From: Linnemannia hyalina
Lineage: Eukaryota; Mortierellomycota; Mortierellomycetes; Mortierellales; Mortierellaceae
Assembly (NCBI GenBank): GCA_019671135.1
Contig: JAHRHY010000001.1
Span: 868,001-932,000 of the forward strand
Direction: 5' to 3'
DNA length: 64,000 bases
In this document: piece after piece, positions 1 to 10,456 of the stretch
How positions within the stretch are numbered: the first letter of the stretch is position 1
Layout of the letters: every line of letters starts with the position of its first letter
Translations under genes and position numbers: made by a program
The notes under the pieces: generated by a model
Told to the model about the DNA's origin: nothing
Database searches by the model: none
Seen by the model: only the letters and a program-made list of their open reading frames with translations

Positions 1-901
1 AAAGTCCTCAGATGTGTGTGCTGTTCCTGGTGGTCATTAATGGTTGGTTCATTGTTACATTCCATGTCCACTGTGTGTTCCTGTCGGCCATTTTCGTTCG
101 TTCAATCCAACGAAACAAATTCCTCCTTTTTGAGCCGACGCCTGTTGGGTGTGATCCAGGGGCGAAAGAGTACGGTTAATCCCTATTGGTCACCAAGAAA
201 AAAAGAAATGAATTCGATAAGTCAGTACTTCAGTAGCAAAACGTGGGGTTCGCAACAGCAGCGTCCTATTCAATTCCGCCGTTTTCTTTTTTTGTCGTCT
301 GTGTTGTCTTTGTTTGTGTTGTGTTGGATTGTTTTGGATTTTGTAATACGGCGCTGTGTCTGTCTGCTTGTCTGCTTCCTTTTCATTTGTGTCAACCGGG
401 CTTTTGATGCTATGGAGTTGACACTATTTTTCGTTTTGCGCGCATGGATATGGGGTGTATTATGCGATATGAGGGCAACGAAAGGAGGAGAACGTGACAA
501 GATTTCATCACTCCACCACATCCCTTTTTTTTTTTTGCGATATTTCGCCATCTATCCACTCCACCAGAAATAGGATCTTGATAGAACGACGAATAAAAGG
601 GCCTGGTCGCACAAAAGTCAAGAATAGACCCTCCCCCAATAAATGAACAAGCAGAAAAAAAGGTTCAAGGTGAAAAGGGTGGAGCGGAATTTCGGTCTAG
701 AAGCCCAATGTATGTTCGAGGGTATCCAGGTTGGTTGGTTGGTTGAGTGTTATGTTGGTCGGTCGGGGGAACAGGATCAAATACACACACACCGATTGAT
801 TCCACTTTCCTCGAAGAAAGAAAGAAAACGTCCAAGAACCCAGGTAATAATACGCAATGGAAGATGTGTGCAACTGGATACAGGTCGAGAGGTTTGCGTA
901 C
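1..901. other. Left-edge stretch without a confident gene
   Basis: Both strands have only short, low-complexity open frames here. Downstream exons of the minus-strand gene at 902-1176 may lie in this stretch, but no clear terminal exon could be fixed. A CT-rich and T-rich segment lies around 280-390. Confidence 0.4.
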
Positions 902-1176
902 CTGTAATGACCGTTGGGGTTATCGTTGTAGACTTCGCTGCTCCGGACGGTCTTGGTGTCCTTGCGGGAGAGGGCCCGCTTAAACGATTTCGCCCGGCTG
1001 ATGCTGCCGCTCTCGCTACCGACCTGGTTGTGGGTATAGATGCCATCCTTGTAGTTCGAGTCGTAATATTCCTTGTCCCGCTGCTCAAACTCGGGTGTCA
1101 GGGCTGCGCGGCGCTTGGTGTATTTTCCAATCTTCCAGATTTCATAGTTGCGCATCAACTTGTCCATGAGTCCCAT
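902..1176 (-). CDS. Unrecognised small basic protein, first exon (partial model)
   Basis: An ATG at 1176 opens a 91-codon frame rich in Lys, Arg, Tyr and Ser. It starts MGLMDKLMRN, then has KYTKRR and a region of alternating charge (SRAKSFKRALSRKD). A good donor (CAG then GTACGC) ends the exon at 902, and the frame then decays into low-complexity sequence. The 3' exon or exons could not be placed, so the C-terminus is unknown. A long pyrimidine-rich leader on the coding strand (1177-1640) resembles the leaders of the other genes here and supports a real start. I do not recognise a domain. It could be a small cytosolic or mitochondrial accessory protein, but nothing in the sequence decides this. 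Confidence 0.4.
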
Positions 1177-3059
1177 GATGATTTATGTAGTTTTGTGTGT
1201 TGAAGGGGTGGGAGTGTGAGTGAGGCGGAGGAATGTAACTGGACGGAGACTAGATGAGGAGTCGAGTGACAAAAGGAGAAAAGAGAGAAGAGAGAAGAAG
1301 AATGAATAGGGGAGGTCTGAGCAAGATTGTGTGTCAGGGAGGAGCGATGGCAGGAAAGGGGGTAGACCAGCAGGAAATGGAAGGCAGGAGAGATGACGAA
1401 GTGGGCAGTAAGACGTACGGGAGAGACGTAGGGGTGGTGGTTGTGGTAGTTAGGGACGATGGTAGGACGAAGGAGGAATTAATAGGAGGGAGGGTGAACG
1501 GGTGAGAGAGTGAAGGAAGGAAAGAAGGAGAGGGGGAGTGTGGGTGTGGGGTGGGTGAGAGTAAGAGTGTGAGAGAGGGTGATCGCTGGAAAGATGAAGA
1601 GAAGAAGATGGAGGGAAAGAGGAGAAAAGAGAAACAATCAATACCATGGGATACAATACAGCCCGTCGAATCATGTCTCGTTGGTTGACCTTTATCCTTT
1701 GTCTTTGCCGTTTGAACACGCATTCCCCCATTGGTGTATGTGGTGTGTTTCTTGCTCTCTCTCTCTCTCTCCTCTTCTCTCCTTCTGTTCTTTGCGACTC
1801 AGCACACACACACACACACACACCCTTCTTTGTCTCTCATCCATCTCTTACCCAACCCAAGACACACTTGTACCTGAAAAATAGCACACTCCACGGGTTT
1901 ATTACTGAGAATAGTCTGTCAGTATGTCTCATCTACTCCGAGGGCTACCTGACCCACAAAAATAAACAAAGGGGACCTTCCTTGACTGCAGGGGGATGAT
2001 GATAAAAAAAGTTGTGCATCAACAAGCAACCAGGCAAGGGTCAACAAGGGTCAGCACAACATCAACAACAGATGCAAGAGCGCTATTTTGGATTCTATCC
2101 TTCCCCCCCCAAAACAAACCATTGGGAGCACTTTTTTTTCCTGATGGGAGCCCCCATCGCCTCGCCCTTTCTACCCTCTTGTACACATCCTTGAAGGAAC
2201 CACACGACAATCTATCTCTCTTCTCTCTTTCTCTCTTATCATGAACAACTATAATAACAACAACAAAGTTAGTATAATATCACAACAACGCAGATAGAAC
2301 ACCAGGACAGACAGACAAAAAGGCAACAGAAAATTTGAGCAGAGTGTCGTGAATGGGTTTCTCTGTTTGGGCGCTGGATCGATAACGATGGCGAATGAGG
2401 AGTATGGTGTGTGAAAGAGAGGAGACGTTATTCTTCTTCGTCTTCACCTGTTGCATCTGTTGACGTTGAGCAATGCTCACTTTTTTTTTTTTTTTTAAAT
2501 TTTCTCTGAGGTACAAGCCCTCGGCTCTCTCTTCTTTTGCCTCTTCCACTCCTTCACCAAAGGAAGTCTGTCCCGTATCTCAGTAAGTACGTACCCTTGT
2601 TCACTGCATAGTGCCAACCCTGTAGAAAAACCAAAAAAAAAAAATGAAGGCCTGAGTGGAGAAATTTAATCTCGACCCCTTAACCTTCGATTTGATTGTG
2701 GCCAACCAACCGCTGCAACGTCAATGTTGCTTCAGGGCACAGGAAAAAGAGTCATCTCGTGAAATTGAAAGAAGCAACAAATGTAGTGAGAGCACCATTG
2801 CAAGGAGTTCATCTATTCTATTACTTCTCCACACTCTCGTTTTCATCTTTTTTTTCCTTTCATCTTTTTTTTTCTTCTACTCTTCTTTACTTCTTTTGAA
2901 CGACCCATTCCTCCTCTCGGTCCTCCTTACCTCGACACCACCACTCCGCCCACCTCGACCGTCGTCTCATCTCCAGCAAGGATCACCTGCCAACCAACAA
3001 CGACTTACACAGGACATACCAGGACCATATAGCCAGTAGACCATCATACAACATCAACA
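1177..3059. other. Intergenic, divergent leaders
   Basis: About 1.9 kb between the divergent starts at 1176 (-) and 3060 (+). It holds a purine-rich plus strand at 1254-1640 (the CT leader of the left gene), a (CA)n run at 1803-1823, and T/C-rich tracts at about 2820-2960 before the Hsp40 start. I see no further convincing coding exon. Confidence 0.6.
1803..1823. repeat. (CA)n microsatellite
   Basis: About ten uninterrupted CA units in the divergent intergenic region. Confidence 0.9.
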
Positions 3060-4583
3060 ATGAGGGTGCTATTGCTATTGAGCGTGCTACTCGGACTGTT
3101 GGCAACGATGGTTATCGCAGCAGGCGCAGATTACTACAAGGTCCTGGGTCTGGGCCGTAGCGCGACCGTGAAGGAGATCAAGAAACAGTACAAGGTCCTC
3201 TCCAAGAAGTACCACCCCGACAAGAACCCTGGCAACCAGGAAGCTGCCGACAAGTTTGTTGAGGTCGCTGCAGGTACATTCTTCTTCTTGTTTTTATTGT
3301 GTCATTTGCAGCAATCAGGGAAGAAAAGAAAGAAGGAGAAGTTGACAAGACGGAGTCCGGATAAATATCAATCGATGGTCGTTCCTGTAATTTATCATAT
3401 TTTTTGGGCGATCGTTGAATGACGAGCAAGATATCTTACGCATGGTACCTTACCGCTTTTCTCTCACTAACATCGCCTGTTCTCCAAACCGCCTACAATG
3501 TAGCATACGAGGTTCTTTCGGACAAGGAAAAGAAGGGCATCTACGACCGCTACGGAGAAGAAGGTCTGAAGCAGCAGCAACAGCAGGGCCATGGCGGATT
3601 CCACGACCCCTTCGACATCTTTTCTCAATTCTTTGGAGGTGGCGGATCACGTCATGCACATGCCGAACAGGAACGTCGTGGACCCGAGATCCGCATGGAG
3701 CTCGAAGTGACACTTGAAGAGTTGTATTCTGGAAAATCGATCGAGATCGAGGTCTCGAAACAGATTGTTTGTCCCCATTGCTCTGGATCGGGTGCTCGTT
3801 CTTCGGATGATGTTGTCACCTGCTCTGGATGTCAGGGTCAGGGTGCCAAGATTGTCAAGCATATGTTGGCCCCTGGCATGTTCCAGCAGTTCCGTCAAAC
3901 GTACGTACTTCTTTTTCGTGTCTCCTACTGCGATTGTCTTATGCGGGCCTGTTTATGACGAAAATAGATATTAACCGTCCGTATTACGTTCCAAATTATT
4001 GTCCAATAGCTGCGACCAGTGCGGAGGAAAGGGAAAGACGATCAAGGCGCACTGCCCCGTCTGCCACGGCACCAAAGTCCAGCGCGGCTCAGAACAGTTA
4101 ACCATCGTCATTGAACCCGGTCTGGCCGATGGCTCAACCATTGTCTTTGACCGGGAAGGAGACGAAGGTCCCGAGGTGGCCGCCGGAGACGTTGTCTTTG
4201 AAGTCCGCACCCGCCCACACGCCACCTTCGAGAGACGTCAGGATGCCCTCTACACCTATGTCGCCATCACCCTCGAGGAGGCCCTGCTGGGTTTCGACAT
4301 CGAGATCAAGCACCTGGATGGTAGAGCTGTCAAATTGACCCGCGGGCAGGATGTGACGCCTTTCGGCTTTGTCCAGACTTTGCAGGGGCAGGGTATGCCT
4401 ATCAAGGGATCTCGTGGGGACTTTGGGGATATGTTTGTGGAGTACAAGGTGGTTTTCCCTGAGAAGCTGTCCAAGGACCAGCGTCGGTTGTTGGCATTGG
4501 CGTTTGATGTGAAGGCGCCCTTTGATGAGACCCTTGGTGGTGCTCCCGTGCATCAGCAGCAGGTTCTTCACGACGAAATGTAA
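3060..4583 (+). CDS. SCJ1: ER-luminal DnaJ/Hsp40 co-chaperone (Scj1/ERdj3-like)
   Basis: Three exons, 3060-3273, 3504-3900 and 4010-4583, encode 394 residues. In order: a signal peptide (about residues 1-22, Leu/Ala-rich), a J domain with YHPDKN and a junction reading AYEVLSD, a Gln/Gly/Phe-rich linker, then four zinc-finger repeats [24 protein letters not shown] and CPVCHGTK, and a C-terminal substrate-binding and dimerisation part. The third zinc repeat begins exactly at the exon 2/3 junction, which supports that splice. Proteins of this type stimulate the Hsp70 Kar2/BiP in the ER lumen. The protein ends HDEM, one residue away from the fungal retrieval signal HDEL. The gene converges on the M13 gene with 205 bases between the stops. 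Confidence 0.93.
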
Positions 4584-4788
4584 CAGAACCCTCCTTATAC
4601 ACAGAGTGTCGCACAGAGAGAGGTTCGGAGGATGGCCTTGCGGACCAAGCATTTTTATTATCGATAGACGTGAAGAAGCATTTGCTTCTTCAAACCCATA
4701 TAAAAAAAAACGACGCCTTTGATTTTCGATAGAACAATGATATCTGTTTATTTTTCGTCTATATTCAAAAAGGTGAACATCAAAAGGT

Positions 4789-7700
4789 TTACCACATGTC
4801 GCACTTGGTGTCTGGGTTCATGCCGGAGCGAGCCTTGCAGTTAAAGACCTCTGCGAAATGGGGCGAGTTCTGGACAGCACCGTTGACACGCCACTTGGCC
4901 GGGGCGTGAGGGTCCGTCCTCAGCTAATAAAAAACAGCAGTGAGAAAAACGAAGCACAGTCAGAAAATAATAATTCCTTATGTCTATGGCAAACACAACA
5001 CATCTTACAAATCCACCCAAAAAACTTACAGATTCAATGGCTTTAGCAGGCCGGCGTTGCGAGCACCAAACGCGCGCAAAGGCCATATAATATAACTGAT
5101 CACGCGAATAATCCTCCAACCCGGAAAGCAAATGGTTCTTGAACTTGTTCCCATGAGGGTCTGACTTGAACCTTGCCGCCCATGCCTCATATGATCGCTT
5201 CAGTCCACCATTGTCGGCCAGGTTCTCGCCCAGAGTCAGCTTGCCGTTGACGTGGTTCTCGCGGCCCTGGGGGTCCTTGACGGTGAAATTGCCGTATTGG
5301 TCGATGAAGCATTGGGAACGGGTTTTGAATTCTTCGAGAGTTGAATTGGACCACCAGTCGGCCAGACGGCCGTGGGCGTCGTAGAGCCGACCTTCGTTGT
5401 CGAATGCATGCTATCGAGATCATACATATGAATGCGGTTGGTTAGTGCCACGGATAGGCGTTACGGTCAAGAGTACGTGAAAGAAAACCGCCTTGAATAG
5501 ACTTACGGAGAGCTCATGTCCAGCGACGACTCCGATACCGCCATAGTTCAGGTACTCTGGGTTATCACCATGGAAAAAGGGCTGTTGGAGGATACCCGCA
5601 GGGAAGACAATCTCGTTGGCACTCGGGTTGTAGTAGGCATTGACAGTTTGGGGACTCATCAACCACTTGGCCTTGTCAACAGGCTTGCCAAGTTCGCCCA
5701 GAGTCTGATTGGTCTGCCAAGTCTTCGACCGAATCTGGTTCCCGAAAAAGTCGGCCTTGTCGATCCCCAGATCCTTAAAGTAGTCCTCCAACGAATCCGC
5801 AGACCGGACATCGGGCGATTCGAGAGAGTAGCCAATCTTTTGGATCAACAGATCGATCTTCTCGGTCGCGTTCAAGAGCGTCGGGTGGTCGAGCCATTCC
5901 AGCTGGTTGAGTCCTTTGACGAACGAGCCCCGAAGAGAGGTGACGATACTGTCGGCCATCTCCTTGCTGTCGCCCTGGAACATCTTCTCGATAAAGTAAT
6001 GTCCTGCCATGGCTCCCAAAGAGTTATCAACCACATCGATACAGGTCTCCCAACGAGGCGTCACCAGATCAGCAGAGACGCCCTGGAGGGCGGCCTTCAA
6101 TTGCTGCATGGGCTTGCGTAACTCCACAGCAAGACCAGATGACAAGGTCTTGATCAGTCTCCAGGCGAAATAGTTCTGGAGTGTCATGGCGGGGGCATCC
6201 TTGAGGAGGGCGTTAAGTTTCTCGAGGTACTCGGGTGACGAGACAATGATGGGGTTGGGCACCTCGGATCCTGACGTCAACAGCTTCTCCAGAACCAACG
6301 ACCAGTCGATCGCCGGGATCAGCTCCGTGATCTCGCTGAGGGTACGAGGGTTATAGGTCAGCTCCGAGTTGTCCAGATCCTCTTGCTCGCTCGAGATCGC
6401 CGCCAACAGCTTCTCAAACTCGACCACATTCTTGGCGACCTCGGCCCAGTCCACAACGGGAGGCTTGTTCGATTTCGATATAGCAGAAGCCGCATCCTCG
6501 CCGTCCGTGGTTGGGGTGCCCATCACAATCGCAAACATGTCCTCGACAGTTTTTTGATAGATATTGACAATCTTTTCCTCCTGGTAGTACTCCTTCGAGG
6601 GCAAGCCGAGTCCATTCTCACCCAGTTTGAACACATTGTCGTCTGGGTTCTTGGGGTCCGCATCGACATCGAAATCAACCATCGTCGTGACTCCGACCCA
6701 TGCCAGCTGGGTAATCGCCAACGCCAACTCTTCCCTCTGCGCTTTGGCAGCGGCCGGTCCAGCATTTCCACGCTTGTCCAAATTGTGATGCTCTTCCGAA
6801 GCTAGCGTATCCTCCACCCCTGGCAGCTCATCATCCACAGAAACATGGAGCGGTATCTTTTCATCTGACCCGTTGCCCTGTATCTCTCCTACAAACATCT
6901 CCTCACCATCATCAACATTATCCTCCTGTCCCAACTGCTGCAACTTTTGTCGGTTAATCGATGCAGACTGGAATCCAAAGTTGACATCCCGTAAATGAGC
7001 CATCGCAGCCGACACTGACGACGCAGGCGCCTCTGTATCAAGGATGCTGAACGTCGCCGGGAAGACCTTGATCATCTTCTGGACCAGATCTGCCAACGGT
7101 TTGACTCCAATCTCCGACATCTTCTTCTCATCCATGCAGCTCTCAAAGAGCGACTGGAGCTTGACCAGGTTGCGTTTCGCGGCGTCATCTTTGCCTCGCT
7201 GCACATTGTTGGTCGCTGGCGAAAGAATCGACCGAATCACCTCCTAAAATATGTTTTTGAAGTTATTAACGACAAGCGGCGCAGGCAGAGAGACAGGGTT
7301 AGCACCTGTTTAATTGCACCCCCCTGAAACGTGTTTCATGAGAAGCGCGAGCGTCGTCGACTTCTGGCTGTTTCTCCCTTGCATATCATCTTGGCATAGT
7401 TATAAAAACAGATAAAAATGAGAACACTTGCCTGGTTGTGCTTGCTGACTAGGTTGAAGTACCCAATCTGGGCCTTGTCATCAGGAATAGTCTCTCGATC
7501 CACAAATCCTCCACCTACAAGTTTGCGAAATAGCCGGGAAGACGTAGATGAAGAAGATGAAGACATCAAGGAGGTTTTTTTTTTCCAATGTTAGATTGTG
7601 AGCCCTTTTCTTCCATATAACGAAGTCCCCTTGAAAATCATGCCAATCTCCCGCTCGTCCAGTGGGAGTAAAATGTGTGCGGTAAAGTAGTTGGAAAAAA

Positions 7701-8481
7701 GGGAAAAGGGTGTGTTTCCCATACAGCGGCTGAGTATGGATAGGGGTAGAGTGGAGTGTGTGACATTACATGTGAAGGTGAAAAAGTCGGAGCAGGGATC
7801 AATCTCGGGCTTTAAGTCCCTGAGGATGTCCGCTGCGACGATGGTGCACTCCCGCGATGTGCAAATTCCCTATGTCCAAAGAACAAAATAAGGTTGATTC
7901 GTCACCATGAGAACAATATCAATGGTCAATGGTCAATGGTCAGTTGTCAATGGATTAAATCATATGAATAGACCGATGAACATTTGAATGAAAATAGAAA
8001 AGAGGCTTACGTTCTTGCCGCTCAAGGGAATAGAGTCTCTGGCACGAACATACGCACAGAGAAACCCCACGGCAAGGAGGAGACACAGACCAGCAAAAGC
8101 CATCGAGTACTTTTCAGTTTTGGTGTACTTGTTCTGGAAGGCGTACAATGCTTGGCGACAAGGTAAACAGCAGCAGTTGAGAATCCGCTTCAATCCCGTA
8201 GGGCGATCTCGTCCGGAGAACCGTTGTGCGTCAAGACTGCTGTTGCCCGGTAGACTACTACTTCCGGGGGGTGGTGGGCCTCGACGGCGGTATCCGGCTC
8301 CGGTGTTTTGGTACCCGTTGGCGTTTGGGTCTGGTCCAAGGATGTCCTCTGTTTCTTCTGACCAGTGTCGCGGGTTGTTGCTGTTGTTGTTGTTGTTGTT
8401 GTTGTTGAGGTTAGGGTTGTGGCGAGGTAAGGAAGTAGGCTGTTGACCTGCGAGAAGAGGAGTTGTGTCTGAGGACGCCAT
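4789..8481 (-). CDS. M13 (neprilysin-like) metalloendopeptidase, type II membrane protein
   Basis: Six exons: 8011-8481, 7770-7869, 7432-7514, 5507-7243, 5030-5410 and 4789-4923; 968 residues. The N-terminal cytoplasmic tail has DTTPLL (a [DE]xxxLL-type vacuolar/endosomal sorting motif), a poly-Asn run near 26-36 and Cys103-105/108 before a membrane helix at about 127-145. The ectodomain carries VNAYYNP (the NAFY-type substrate motif), the zinc motif H794-E-L-S-H798, E859 and D863 in GENLADNGG, and a C-terminal CDMW. M13 enzymes cut small peptides on their extracellular or luminal side. The family is usually about 700-780 residues; the extra length is the tail plus an acidic insertion after the first ectodomain part. 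Intron 3 has a GC donor (CAG then GCAAGT), the only choice that keeps frame. An intron falls inside the HExxH motif. Confidence 0.93.
8382..8407. repeat. (GTT)n trinucleotide repeat coding for poly-Asn
   Basis: A GTT run on the plus strand reads as AAC codons in exon 1 of the minus-strand M13 gene and encodes most of its Asn run. It is a likely site of length variation between strains. Confidence 0.85.
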
Positions 8482-9276
8482 CTTGTCCTTTTTTTATCTT
8501 TTTTACTTCCTTGGGAATGAGGGGTTCTTTGAAGGAGGAGGGCAAGGGGGTGAGATGGTGCCTTGTAGGTTTGGTGATGCTGCAGGAGTAGAGTAGAGTC
8601 CAAGGAAGGGGTGCGTTACTGTTGTTCAATTATAGAGAAAGAGAGAGAGAGGTATGTTGTTGAGCAAGGGTGGGATGGGAATAAAGAGTATGAACAAGAA
8701 CGTGGAACGAGTCTTGTTGGGAGCAATTACGCTGGCGTGTGATATTGCCACGAAAGACAAGTTATGAGGTTGTCAATGAAAGGCGTATGCGTGAGTGTAC
8801 GAGTGCGAGGGAGTGGGATTGCGTGAGTGAGTTAGAGAGGAAAGGTGGAAGGGAGAAAAAAGAAAAGAGAAAAAATATAAATGCCAAGATGATGCGTTGT
8901 GTTCTGTGTGGATCCCTGCGTCGCAGCCTTTTTTTAGAGTCGTCGCAAAATTAAGGCGGCTCCCGTGATCTGGATGCGATCCAGACCAATACGAGACACT
9001 TAATGATCATCATTACATACCTCGTACTGTCCCCCTTCTCCATCATGGTGTCTTCATTAGATTACTGCGCTATGCTTGGCATTTCGTGCCAATCTGCACA
9101 TTGCCTTTTTGCACGAAAGGGTTCATTCGTTAACGTGTCGTGTAGTATGTTTGAAAGGGCAAATGAGAGGACAGGACTTCAAGGGAGGCAATCACGTTGA
9201 CGCGTGTAAAAAAGTGGTTCCTCGCTTAGGCTATTCATCGACCTCAATAGAAACTCCTGTCTACGAAAGGTTTATC

Positions 9277-9300
9277 CCTCCTCCTCCTCCTCCTCCTCCT
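9277..9300. repeat. (CCT)n microsatellite
   Basis: Eight CCT units in the intergenic region. Confidence 0.85.
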
Positions 9301-9938
9301 TCTCCTTTCCTTCCTCTTTCACTCTTCTCCAGACTTGATATCAGAACCAGTGCAAACGCTAGGGCCATGGACGTGGATAAGGAAGACTTGAATAACTCCC
9401 CATACATGTGTATCACGCGGCAAATCAGTGGAGAATGGACACGAATTAGAAACAGGAGAAGCACCTCTCCTTTCTCACGAACCTCCGTGATTTTTTTCAC
9501 TTGTTGTTCCCTCTCCATGCCGCCTGAAGGCCATTCGATGTTCGTCTCCCATCTTTCCCGCTCCCCATTCGAAAAGGGTAAACAAAATCTGAGCCAAAGG
9601 TTGTCCAGCAATAAACAAATCAATGGCTTTGCCCAATACTGATCCCTCCGAAGACCCTGTGCAACGCGACTCCCTTGCTCCATCAATGATGATTGTTTGA
9701 TGGCATCTCGGAGTTGCGAATGTGTTTCGTCCCCTTTTTGATTTTACGCGTGTGTACTGTGCTCCTTTCCAAATGGCCCTCTTTTTAGCAAAGATGCATG
9801 CAGGGTATGGATCAACAGGAAGCAATGGTGACTATGAGTAGTCTCACTGATCAATGCGAATCCATTCTCCCGAGATCGAAAGAGGAGCAAGCGAGGGAGA
9901 CAAATAGAAAGAGAGAAGTTAATTATGTGTACAATGTA

Positions 9939-9942
<4 letters not shown>

Positions 9943-9974
<32 letters not shown>
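9943..9974. repeat. (TG)n microsatellite
   Basis: Sixteen TG units, the longest dinucleotide tract in the window, about 480 bases upstream of the ZIP start codon. Confidence 0.92.
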
Positions 9975-9976
<2 letters not shown>

Positions 9977-10456
9977 CAGTGCCAGTGAGTACCTTACAGG
10001 TTGCGATGACCAAGACATTTTTTGATGTTTCTATTTCCCTTTTTACTTTTGCTTCCTTCATGTTTCTTCTTCATCTTTCTTCATTATCTGTCTTCCCTTT
10101 CCTTCATCTTCATCACCACCCACTCGTCTTCATCTCTTTTCTGCCCTTTTTGTTGTATATTACACGTCTTTTGTAGTTCTTGCCGCCAATCATCCTCCTT
10201 CTTTCCCTTACTACTCCCTTCCTCTTGACCCTTGTTTGCTTGCCTTAGCCACCCTTGTTTTCGCTATTTGCAACTCTCCATCCTCGCTACTATTCTCTCC
10301 CTTTCTCTCGTCGTCAAAGAAGTACTTCACCCTTCCTTTTCATAAATACCCTGCAGAGGAGAACAAGCGGACGCCTACGTCGCCTCACTCTCTCACTCAA
10401 CTCGACACTCTATTCTCCTACCTTCTCCCACCACGACTACACCCTCCACTTCCGAC

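Larger units (their letters stand above)
8482..10456. other. Intergenic, divergent promoters of M13 peptidase and ZIP transporter
   Basis: Two kb between divergent starts. It has purine-rich plus-strand leader sequence near 8640-8660 (M13 side), a (CCT)8 run at 9277-9300, a (TG)16 run at 9943-9974, and a strongly CT-rich block at 10020-10240 before the ZIP start. I found no zinc-response element that I could defend and no coding exon. Confidence 0.6.

Noticed and set aside
16..573. 185-codon plus-strand frame at the left edge
   Set aside because: Phe/Leu/Cys-rich translation of T-rich DNA, no domain, and no similarity in style to the real genes.
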